Below are positions 1 through 6,932 of a stretch of DNA of 64,000 nt, one piece after another. Position numbers and translations under genes: made by a program. The notes beneath the pieces are model-generated. The model was given only the letters and a program-made list of their open reading frames with translations. It searched no databases and was not told the origin of the DNA. Every line of letters begins with the position of its first letter. The first letter of the stretch is position 1. This DNA is from Microbacterium sp. W4I20 (GTDB lineage Bacteria; Actinomycetota; Actinomycetes; Actinomycetales; Microbacteriaceae), in the NCBI RefSeq assembly GCF_030816505.1, contig NZ_JAUSYB010000001.1, positions 3,782,001-3,846,000 on the forward strand, written 5' to 3'.

Positions 1-1539
1 CCGCGCGCGCACCGCGGCTTCGAGCTCGCGGTCGAGCCATGCCGCATCGGCATCCGGCCCCTGGTGCGCGCGAAGCCGGGCGATCAGGGTCACGACGTCG
101 ACTCCGGAGTCAGCCGCCGTCGCGGGGGGAGCGGGATGCCGCTCCCGGACGGGGATCTCGCCGGCGGTCCCGATGAGCGTCGCCGGGTACCTGGCGTCGG
201 TGAGCGCCCAGTACACGGTCTCGCGGCCGACGCGCGTCGTGAGGCTGTCGACGTGCATGGTGAGCGCCAGCGGACGCAGCGACTGGTCGACGGCCATCGC
301 CTCGATCAGATGCTGGTCGGTGCTCTCGATCCGGGTGCGTCCGGTCTCCCCGTCGGTCGAGACGCGGACGAGCCCGTGCCGCTGCGCGGTCTGGGCGACC
401 AGGTAGCTCAACGGCTGCGGGATGCCGGTGAGCGAGATCGCGCTCAGGAACTCGAGGATCGACTGCTCGGTCTCGCCCACGACGAACGCGTGCGCGATGG
501 ATTCGGCGGTGAAGCGATACGACGACGCCTGGGCAGCGGATTCGCGGGCGGCGATCGAGCGCAGACGCACGTCCGCTGCCGGTTCCAGCGGCCCCGGGGC
601 GATGGCGGTGAGATCGTTCTGGAGGAAGATCCGGTCGACCTCGGCGGGGAGCAGCTGGACGAGGGCGGTCGGGTCGGCGGGCTCCCCGCGCCGGAGCGCG
701 ACGGCCCAGGCGGGCTCGGTGCCGTCCTCGGTGATCAGGCCGAGGAGTCGTGCGGCCTCGCGCAGCATCCGAGAGCGATCCGGCCACGACGGATCCCACG
801 GATGCGCCGACGGCCACTCCTCGGCGGGGATCCATCCGCCATCGGCCGAGCGCACGCCGCGTGGCAGCGAGTCCCGGAACGACGTCGCGAGTATCGCCCA
901 GCGGTCAGCGACCGAGGAACGCAGCCAGGGTTCCGCGGCGGTGGTCGCGCGGAGGCGGCGTTCCACGGCGACGGCGAGGCCCGCATGGACGGCGATCGCC
1001 ACCAGCGGGTCGACGATCTCGGCGGGGATGCCGGCCTCGGTGAGCTGCCGCTTCTCTCCCGCGCTGATACTGCCGCCGGTGAGCAGAGCGAACGGCGTCT
1101 CGCGGGCGACCAGCAGGAGATCTGCGAGGACCGCGACGGTGGTGAACGCCCGCTCGGCCGCGTGCGCCGATGCGCTCTCGGTCGCCGGGGTCGCGGCTGC
1201 GGCTGCGGGAGGATCCGACACTGTCCGGCCGGCGATCACGGCGGCGACCGGGGCGTAGGGGGTGCCGTCGGGGCGGAGCAGCGCGAGGGCGATCAGGGGC
1301 TCGCGCTCGGGGCCGGGATCCTCGCCGGCAGCCGCGCGGAGGAGCGCGGTCGCCTCCGATGCGGTCAGGAGCGGGAGGACTCGGCCGAGTGACACGGGAT
1401 CGAGCAGGGCCTCAGCAGCATCGAAGAGATCCTGCCAGGCGACCTCCGGCCGCACGCCGCGCGTGGTGAGGAGGTGGAGCAGCTCGTCATCGCTCGCCGC
1501 GGCCAGCCAATCCGCCAGCGGTCTCGCGTGAGTGCTCAT
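1..1539 (-). CDS. helicase-associated (XPB/Ssl2-like N-terminal) domain protein, partial
   Basis: The ATG at 1539 opens a frame of 513 codons without a stop that runs off the left edge, so the C-terminus is missing. The protein begins MSTHARPLADWLAAASDDEL and is alpha-helical and Ala/Leu-rich. Later blocks (DPWDPSWPDRSRMLREAARLL-like, LPAEVDRIFLQNDLTAIAPG, FTAESIAHAFVVGETEQSIL) fit the helicase C-terminal-3 / XPB N-terminal-like domain protein found in most Actinobacteria. Its role there is unproven; a DNA repair or transcription-coupled function is only inferred from the domain name. It starts 9 bases after the stop of the small membrane protein, so the two are probably cotranscribed. The family is a confident guess; the function is not. 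Confidence 0.7.
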   Translation of the reverse strand, partial: MSTHARPLADWLAAASDDELLHLLTTRGVRPEVAWQDLFDAAEALLDPVSLGRVLPLLTASEATALLRAAAGEDPGPEREPLIALALLRPDGTPYAPVAAVIAGRTVSDPPAAAAATPATESASAHAAERAFTTVAVLADLLLVARETPFALLTGGSISAGEKRQLTEAGIPAEIVDPLVAIAVHAGLAVAVERRLRATTAAEPWLRSSVADRWAILATSFRDSLPRGVRSADGGWIPAEEWPSAHPWDPSWPDRSRMLREAARLLGLITEDGTEPAWAVALRRGEPADPTALVQLLPAEVDRIFLQNDLTAIAPGPLEPAADVRLRSIAARESAAQASSYRFTAESIAHAFVVGETEQSILEFLSAISLTGIPQPLSYLVAQTAQRHGLVRVSTDGETGRTRIESTDQHLIEAMAVDQSLRPLALTMHVDSLTTRVGRETVYWALTDARYPATLIGTAGEIPVRERHPAPPATAADSGVDVVTLIARLRAHQGPDADAAWLDRELEAAVRAR

Positions 1540-1548
1540 GAGGATGCC

Positions 1549-1824
1549 TCAGGGACGCGAAGCCGCGCGGCCCTTTCGGATGAAGGTCATCACGAGCAGC
1601 GTGATGATCATCACGAAGGCGAGCGGCAGACCCCAGAAGGGGATCGCGGCGATGAGCGGCCAGACGCCCTCTCCGAACGCGGACTGGTCCATGCCCACGG
1701 CCGTGCCGATGATGATGGCGAAGAAGCAGATCACGGATGCCGCGCCGATTCCGAGCGCGGTGAACGCGAGGATGTTGTCCAGCCGGCGGACGGGAACCTC
1801 CGGTTCGGTGTTCTGCGTGCTCAT
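1549..1824 (-). CDS. small two-TM membrane protein
   Basis: This is a 91-residue protein with two hydrophobic stretches (about residues 18-42 and 55-81) and a basic C-terminus (IRKGRAASRP). It has no recognisable catalytic motif and I do not know its function. A -10 hexamer TAGGCT lies 7 bases before the ATG, which suggests a leaderless transcript and supports this start. It sits directly upstream of the helicase-associated gene and is divergent from the cold-shock gene. Base composition is like its neighbours. Confidence 0.65.
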   Translation of the reverse strand: MSTQNTEPEVPVRRLDNILAFTALGIGAASVICFFAIIIGTAVGMDQSAFGEGVWPLIAAIPFWGLPLAFVMIITLLVMTFIRKGRAASRP

Positions 1825-1875
1825 CCGTCCCAGCCTACTCGTACCCGGTCTCGAATCCGCCGGTCGCGCGACCGG

Positions 1876-1881
1876 TAGGCT
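1876..1881 (+). promoter_or_regulatory. -10 element of the cold-shock gene
   Basis: The hexamer TAGGCT precedes the cold-shock gene by 61 bases and implies a leader of about 55 nt. The same hexamer recurs upstream of galU, the small membrane protein, the LacI gene and the DtxR-family gene, which supports it as a local promoter consensus. No clear -35 box is visible. Confidence 0.4.
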
Positions 1882-1942
1882 GGGAGTGTGCGCGCGTCAG
1901 CGTCCGCACTGTTCCGCACACCGATTTTCAGCGAGGTTCTCC

Positions 1943-2306
1943 ATGCCCACCGGCAAGGTCAGGTTCTACGACGAAGACAAGGGCTTCGGCTTCATCGCCA
2001 GCGATGACGGCCAGGACGTCTTCCTGCACGCCTCGGCGATGCCCACGGGTGCCGTCGTGAAGGCGGGCGCACGCGTGGAGTTCGGAGTGGCAGACGGCAA
2101 GCGCGGTCTTCAGGCGCTGTCGGTGCGCGTGCTCGAAGCGCCGCCGAGCCTCTCGAAGGCGAAGCGCATCCCCGCCGACGATATGGCGATCATCGTCGAA
2201 GACCTCGTCAAGCTCCTCGACACCATCGGCGGCGATCTGCGTCGCGGTCGATACCCGTCATCCGGTCACGGCCGCAAGATCGCGGCCGTGCTGCGCAAGG
2301 TCGCTG

Positions 2307-2323
<17 letters not shown>
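1943..2323 (+). CDS. cold-shock domain protein with C-terminal extension
   Basis: This 126-residue protein has an N-terminal cold-shock (OB-fold) domain, about residues 1-65. The RNP1-like motif KGFGFI is at about residues 13-18 and the RNP2-like motif DVFLHAS at about 27-33, the two nucleic-acid-binding faces of Csp proteins. The extra 60 residues (about 66-126) form a helical extension often seen in the longer actinobacterial Csp. Its role is probably single-stranded RNA/DNA binding in the cytoplasm. The start MPTGKVRFYD matches the family; an upstream in-frame extension exists but is not Csp-like. The 3' end overlaps the next gene by 17 bases, so the two are probably translated from one mRNA. 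Confidence 0.9.
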
Positions 2324-2948
<625 letters not shown>

Positions 2949-2958
2949 CGCCGGGCGC

Positions 2959-4071
2959 TCAGGCGCCCAGGTGCTCCAGCACGTAGTCGAGCGAGCGGGT
3001 CAGCCGGCGTACGTCGTCCGGCTCGATCGAGACGAAAGTCGCCACGCGCAACTGGTTGCGACCGAGCTTGCGGTACGGCTCGGTGTCGACGATGCCGTTG
3101 GCGCGCAGCGTCTTGGCGATCGCGGCGGCGTCGATGCTCTCGTCGAAGTCGATGGTCACGACGACCGGCGACCGGTGCGCGACGTCGGCCACGAAGGGCG
3201 TCGCCACTGACGAGGAGTCGGCCCAGTCGTACAGGACGCCCGATGACTCCGCGGTGCGCGCGCCCGCCCAGGCCAGTCCGCCGTTGTCGAGGATCCAGCG
3301 CAGTTGGCTGTCGAGCAGATGCAGCGTCGTCAGCGCCGGGGTGTTGAGGGTCTGGTTGAGGCGTGAGTTGTCGACCGCGTTCTTCAGGCTGAGGAACTCG
3401 GGGATGTAGCGGTCGGATGCGGCGATCCGTTCGATCCGCTCGATCGCGGCCGGCGACGCGGCGCCGAACCAGAGCCCGCCGTCGGAACCGAGGTTCTTCT
3501 GCGGCGCGAAGTAGTAGAGGTCGGCCTGGCTCACGTCGAAGTCGATGCCGCCGGCGGCGCTCGTCGCGTCGATGACCGTCAGCGCGCCGTCGGAGTGCAC
3601 GCGATCGACTGGGGCGGCGACACCGGTCGAGGTCTCGTTGTGCGGCCAGGCGTAGACGTCGATGCCCTCGACGATCTCGGCGGTGGCGCGAGAACCGGGC
3701 TCGGACTTGCGCACGTCGGGGGTCTCGAGCCACGGGGCGGCTGCCGCCGCAGCGAACTTGCCCCCGAATTCGCCGAACACGAGGTTCTGGCTGCGGCGCT
3801 CGATCAGGCCGAAGGCCGCGGCGTCCCAGAACGCCGTCGAGCCGCCGTTGCCCATCAGGATCTCGTATCCCTCCGGCACGCGGAACAACGCGGCGAGCTG
3901 CTCGCGCACGCTGCCCACGAGGTTCTTCACGGGAGCCTGGCGGTGCGAGGTGCCCAGGATCGTCGCCCCCGACGCGAGAAGCGCCTCGAGCTGCGCCGGG
4001 CGCACCTTCGAGGGGCCGCAGCCGAAGCGGCCGTCAGCGGGCAGGAGGTCACCGGGAATCTCGATCGCCAT
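2959..4071 (-). CDS. serC: phosphoserine transaminase
   Basis: SerC converts 3-phosphohydroxypyruvate and glutamate to phosphoserine in serine biosynthesis (and the equivalent step of pyridoxal phosphate synthesis in some bacteria). The 370-residue protein has the fold-type I aminotransferase layout. FGCGPSKVRP is at residues 16-25, GNGGSTAFWD at 74-83, and the PLP lysine probably lies in APQKNLGSDGG (K192). Length is normal for the actinobacterial form. The ATG at 4071 lies 6 bases after a -10 hexamer TAGAAT (4083-4078), so the mRNA is probably leaderless. It is convergent with the DUF3027 gene and divergent from the DtxR-family gene. Confidence 0.93.
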   Translation of the reverse strand: MAIEIPGDLLPADGRFGCGPSKVRPAQLEALLASGATILGTSHRQAPVKNLVGSVREQLAALFRVPEGYEILMGNGGSTAFWDAAAFGLIERRSQNLVFGEFGGKFAAAAAAPWLETPDVRKSEPGSRATAEIVEGIDVYAWPHNETSTGVAAPVDRVHSDGALTVIDATSAAGGIDFDVSQADLYYFAPQKNLGSDGGLWFGAASPAAIERIERIAASDRYIPEFLSLKNAVDNSRLNQTLNTPALTTLHLLDSQLRWILDNGGLAWAGARTAESSGVLYDWADSSSVATPFVADVAHRSPVVVTIDFDESIDAAAIAKTLRANGIVDTEPYRKLGRNQLRVATFVSIEPDDVRRLTRSLDYVLEHLGA

Positions 4072-4139
4072 GGGTCGATTCTAGGGGGCGGGGGAGGGAG
4101 CGCCCGGCCGCGCGCGGATCCGATGTCCGTCCGGGAATG

Positions 4140-4151
4140 TAGGCTTGCCTA
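4140..4151 (+). promoter_or_regulatory. possible metal-regulator operator over the -10 box
   Basis: The sequence TAGGC-TT-GCCTA is a perfect inverted repeat with 5-base arms. Its left arm forms part of a TAGGCT -10 box 22 bases before the start of the DtxR-family gene. DtxR/IdeR boxes are longer palindromes with a TTAGG...CCTAA character, so this is a partial match. Autoregulation is an inference. Confidence 0.3.
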
Positions 4152-4172
4152 AGAATCTCGGAAGGCCTGCAC

Positions 4173-4874
4173 ATGACCGATCTGATCGACACCACGGAGA
4201 TGTATCTCCGCACCATCCTCGAACTCGAGGAGGAGAACATCGTGCCGCTGCGCGCACGCATCTCCGAGCGCCTCGGCCACTCCGGCCCGACGGTCTCGCA
4301 GACCGTCGGCCGCATGGAGCGCGACGGCCTCGTGGTGGTCTCCGAAGACCGCACGCTCGAGCTCACCGACGCCGGTCGCCGCAAGGCTGTCGACGTGATG
4401 CGCAAGCACCGCCTCGCTGAGCGTCTGCTGTCCGACGTCATCGGACTCGACTGGGCGTTCGTCCACGAAGAGGCCTGCCGCTGGGAGCACGTGATGAGCG
4501 AGCAGGTCGAGCGCCGCCTCGTCGAGCTGCTCGGTCACCCCACCGAATCGCCCTACGGCAACCCGATCCCCGGACTCGACCAGCTGGGCGACCTGCCGGC
4601 GCGCACGTTCGACGAAGGTGTCATCGGGCTCGTGCAGAAGCTGAACGCCGCGGGCGAGGCCATCGAGGGCACTGTGCGCCGACTGGCCGAGCCGGCCCAG
4701 GTCGATCCCGAGCTCCTCGAGCAGCTGCGCGACGCCGGCGTCATGCCCGGCGCGCACGGCGATTTCCGCTTCAGCGAGGGGTACGTGCTCATCCAGATGG
4801 ACGGCAACGAAGACGGTCTGGAACTGCCGGTCGAGCTCGCCTCGCACATCTTCCTCGTCGGCGAGCCGGCCTGA
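4173..4874 (+). CDS. DtxR/IdeR-family metal-dependent regulator
   Basis: This 233-residue protein has the three parts of DtxR/IdeR. The N-terminal winged helix (residues 1-75) begins MTDLIDTTEMYLRTILEL and contains the recognition region GHSGPTVSQTVGRMERDGL. The metal-binding/dimer domain (75-140) contains RHRLAERLL-type and WEHVMSEQVE segments. The C-terminal SH3-like FeoA domain covers about 150-230. Such proteins bind Fe(II) or Mn(II) and then repress iron- or manganese-uptake genes. No transporter or siderophore gene is adjacent, so it may be the global regulator. GGAAGG precedes the ATG. Whether it is an IdeR (iron) or MntR (manganese) type cannot be settled here. Confidence 0.88.
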   Translation: MTDLIDTTEMYLRTILELEEENIVPLRARISERLGHSGPTVSQTVGRMERDGLVVVSEDRTLELTDAGRRKAVDVMRKHRLAERLLSDVIGLDWAFVHEEACRWEHVMSEQVERRLVELLGHPTESPYGNPIPGLDQLGDLPARTFDEGVIGLVQKLNAAGEAIEGTVRRLAEPAQVDPELLEQLRDAGVMPGAHGDFRFSEGYVLIQMDGNEDGLELPVELASHIFLVGEPA

Positions 4875-4950
4875 CCCGCGAGTCGACCCCCGGAAAACCG
4901 CGGAAATCCGCGGGGCCGGAGGATTGTCAGGTTCGCAGGGTGACATGATC

Positions 4951-4966
4951 GTTATCTTCCGGTAAC
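4951..4966 (+). promoter_or_regulatory. possible MtrA-like direct repeat
   Basis: GTTAT at 4951 and GTAAC at 4962 form an imperfect direct repeat 11 bases apart, one helical turn, upstream of the M23 peptidase gene. The actinobacterial response regulator MtrA binds GTAAC-type direct repeats and controls cell-wall hydrolase genes. The match is short, so this is only a suggestion. Otherwise I see no gene in 4875-5145. Confidence 0.15.
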
Positions 4967-5145
4967 CTCGGACGAGTCGTCAGCGAAGAAGCCCGCTGGC
5001 GATGACCCGTGAAGATTCGCCTTCCAGGCTCGTCGTCTTCCCGGCAGGAACGCACAACGTACCCCGAGCTACATTCGTGCCACGAAAGCAGAGTGCCGAC
5101 GAGCCAGCGCTACCCGAAAGCGCGAGGGCCCAGGAGGACCAAGTT

Positions 5146-5958
5146 TTGGCCACAGACATCGAACCGCCCGCGAAGACATCTGAAGACCGAGTTCCCGCCC
5201 GTCGCACCAGTGCGCGGGTGAGTGCTCGAAAGGCCGTCAAGCCACTCCGATCGGTCGCCATCTTCGCGGCCGTCGGCGCTCTTGTCGCCGCCGTCGCTCT
5301 GCCCGCTTACGCGGCGTCGAAGCCGGCCGAGGCAGCCACCACCGTCCAGCAGCTCGCGGCGGTCGATGCGCAGTCGCTGGTCGTCGCCTCGCAGGCGACC
5401 GCCGCCCCGCTGGTCCGCGGCACCTTCTCGGCGACCACGCCGGAAGAGATCGCCAAGAAGAAGGCGGAAGCCGCCGCAGCCGCTCGCGCCGCCGCGGCAG
5501 CCACCGCCTCCCAGGCGCAGAGCAACTACAACACCGCCGGCTACGCGCTCGTGTCTCCCGGTTCCGGCGAGGTGCGGTACCCGCTCCCCGGTGGCTCGTA
5601 CAACCAGGGCCGCACGATCGGCGGCGGTCACAACGGCGCCGACATGCTCGCCCCCGCGGGTACCCCGATCTACGCCGCCGCCGCCGGAGTCGTTCGCGCA
5701 TCGGCCGAGAACATCGGCGGATACGGCGTGTGTGTCATGCTCGACAGCGTCGTGGGCGGCCAGCAGGTTCAGACCACGTACGGTCACATGACCTACGGTT
5801 CGCGGCAGGTGCAGACGGGTCAGACCGTGGCGGCCGGGCAGCTGATCGGCTACGTGGGCAGCACGGGACGCTCGACGGCGAACCACCTCCACTTCGAGGT
5901 CTGGATCAACGGCGGCCTGGTCGAGCCCTACTCCTGGCTCGCCGCCAACGCCGGCTGA
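5146..5958 (+). CDS. M23 family metallopeptidase (LytM-type)
   Basis: This is a secreted or membrane-anchored peptidoglycan endopeptidase of 270 residues. I chose the TTG at 5146 because AGGAGG sits 8 bases before it; the upstream ATG at 5002 in the same frame has no comparable site. A transmembrane/signal segment (SVAIFAAVGALVAAVALPAYA) occupies about residues 37-57, followed by an Ala/Lys-rich helical linker. The C-terminal LytM domain has the zinc ligands in GGHNGADM (HxxxD) and HLHFEVW (HxH), so it should be active. It probably cleaves peptide cross-links during growth or division. No operon partner is evident. Confidence 0.85.
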   Translation: MATDIEPPAKTSEDRVPARRTSARVSARKAVKPLRSVAIFAAVGALVAAVALPAYAASKPAEAATTVQQLAAVDAQSLVVASQATAAPLVRGTFSATTPEEIAKKKAEAAAAARAAAAATASQAQSNYNTAGYALVSPGSGEVRYPLPGGSYNQGRTIGGGHNGADMLAPAGTPIYAAAAGVVRASAENIGGYGVCVMLDSVVGGQQVQTTYGHMTYGSRQVQTGQTVAAGQLIGYVGSTGRSTANHLHFEVWINGGLVEPYSWLAANAG

Positions 5959-6018
5959 TCCGCGGACACGATCCGCACCGTTCACCTCCCGTTTCGCCTC
6001 CTATGCCGCGGGATGGGT

Positions 6019-6024
6019 TAGCCT
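6019..6024 (+). promoter_or_regulatory. -10 element of the short transcript
   Basis: TAGCCT matches the TAGnCT hexamers found before other genes in this window. It lies inside a small inverted repeat (GGGTT...AACCC, 6015-6030). Transcription would start near 6030, with nothing but the short element and its terminator downstream. Confidence 0.35.
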
Positions 6025-6029
6025 GAACC

Positions 6030-6180
6030 CGTTGTCGTACTGGCGGGAGAGGCTGATGGAGCGAATACCGAGCATCCGAACCATGGATGCCCTCGGTCGT
6101 CACGTCCTTCTGCATAGCCCGCAGGGATGCCACGGCGTTGCCGTGCGCGAAAGGCGCTGTCTTTAGACAGCGCCTTTTTT
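6030..6180 (+). ncRNA. candidate small RNA or leader transcript
   Basis: About 150 nt between the M23 and HNH genes has a promoter-like TAGCCT at its head and a strong intrinsic terminator at its tail. It contains a 36-codon open frame (6056-6166, MERIPSIRTM...), preceded by GGGAGAGG, whose stop codon lies in the loop of the terminator. Third codon positions are only about 60 per cent GC, against roughly 90 per cent in neighbouring genes, so coding is doubtful. It may be an sRNA, or a peptide leader controlling read-through into the HNH gene. I do not recognise a known RNA family. Confidence 0.4.
6151..6180 (+). terminator. intrinsic terminator
   Basis: An 11-bp perfect stem (AAGGCGCTGTC / GACAGCGCCTT) with a TTTA loop is followed by a run of T. 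It is the best rho-independent terminator in the left part of the window. It ends the short transcript, or attenuates transcription into the HNH gene 90 bases downstream. Confidence 0.85.
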
Positions 6181-6267
6181 CGTCCCTGCGAACGCTCTGC
6201 CGCCTGCGCGACCTCGTGTGAGTCGAGAGTGCCGGGAAGCCGTCCCGGCGGATCGAGAGGATGACGA

Positions 6268-6765
6268 ATGCGCACACTTGTCCTGAACGCCGGCTACGAG
6301 CCGCTCGCCATCGTGTCCTTCAAACGAGCGCTCGTGCTCGTGATGAACGATAAGGCGACGGTGATAGAACGCGTCGAAGACGATCCTGTCTGGGGCAGCC
6401 ACGGGGTCTACGACCGTCCGGCGGTGATCATCCTCTCCCGTTACGTGCGGGTGCCCACCAGCAGGCGGGTGCCGGTGACCAGACGCGGCGTCCTACGACG
6501 CGACAACCACCGGTGCGGGTACTGCGGCAAGGCGGCGTCGACGATCGACCACGTGCTGCCGCGTTCGCGGGGTGGCGCCGATTCCTGGGAGAACCTCGTG
6601 GCGTGCTGTCTGCGCTGCAACAACGTCAAGAGCGACCGCACCCCGCAGGAGATGCGCTGGCAGCTGCGTTTCACTCCACGCCCGCCACATGGCACCGCCT
6701 GGACCGTGCGCGGCACCGAGCGCAGCGACCCACGGTGGGAGCCGTACCTCGCGCTGGCCGCGTGA
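6268..6765 (+). CDS. HNH endonuclease
   Basis: This 165-residue HNH nuclease is of the short actinobacterial type. It begins MRTLVLNAGYEPLAIVSFKR and carries the zinc-knuckle HNH core at about residues 83-115: CGYC, then TIDHVLPRSRGG (the DH pair of the active site), WENLVACC and CLRCNN. Both CxxC pairs are intact, so the nuclease should be functional. GAGAGGAT precedes the ATG. Its cellular role is not established; the gene is widespread in this phylum and is not obviously part of a mobile element here. Confidence 0.88.
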   Translation: MRTLVLNAGYEPLAIVSFKRALVLVMNDKATVIERVEDDPVWGSHGVYDRPAVIILSRYVRVPTSRRVPVTRRGVLRRDNHRCGYCGKAASTIDHVLPRSRGGADSWENLVACCLRCNNVKSDRTPQEMRWQLRFTPRPPHGTAWTVRGTERSDPRWEPYLALAA

Positions 6766-6811
6766 GACCGTGGCCGACGATCCGCCGAGCTGACCCGTAG
6801 ACTTGGACGGC

Positions 6812-6884
6812 GCCCTCGTAGCTCAGGGGATAGAGCAGCCCTCTCCTAAAGGGCAGGTCGCAGGTTCGAATCCTGTCGCGGGCA
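6812..6884 (+). tRNA. tRNA-Arg (CCT)
   Basis: A full cloverleaf of 73 nt has D-arm GCTC...GAGC, anticodon stem GCCCT/AGGGC with loop CTCCTAA (anticodon CCT), and T-arm GCAGG-TTCGAAT-CCTGT. The acceptor arm GCCCTCG / CGCGGGC has one U-C mismatch at position 5:68. CCA is not encoded. A TAGACT box at 6798-6803 is the likely -10 element. Confidence 0.93.
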
Positions 6885-6891
6885 CAGCGTG

Positions 6892-6919
6892 AAAGGGCCG
6901 CCTCCGCAGGCGGCCCTTT
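6892..6919. terminator. bidirectional terminator
   Basis: A 12-bp perfect stem AAAGGGCCGCCT / AGGCGGCCCTTT with a CCGC loop has A-rich and T-rich flanks. It lies between tRNA-Arg and the 3' end of the leftward MMPL gene, so it can serve both. Confidence 0.75.
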
Positions 6920-6932
6920 CTCATCTGAACGG

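Noticed and set aside
64..1392. Long plus-strand open frame of 442 codons
   Set aside because: It is antisense to the helicase-associated gene, is Arg/Gly-rich as expected for a GC shadow, and has no recognisable domain.
4875..5145. c-di-AMP (ydaO) riboswitch before the M23 peptidase
   Set aside because: This riboswitch often precedes wall hydrolases in Actinobacteria, but its conserved GACAGCTAACC-type core is not present.
5002..5145. N-terminal extension of the M23 peptidase from the ATG at 5002
   Set aside because: The TTG at 5146 has a perfect AGGAGG at the right distance, while the upstream ATG has none and the extra 48 residues are not signal-like.
5970..6267. HEARO-type RNA linked to the HNH gene
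   Set aside because: The element is far too short, and the downstream HNH protein is a stand-alone small nuclease, not an IscB-like protein.
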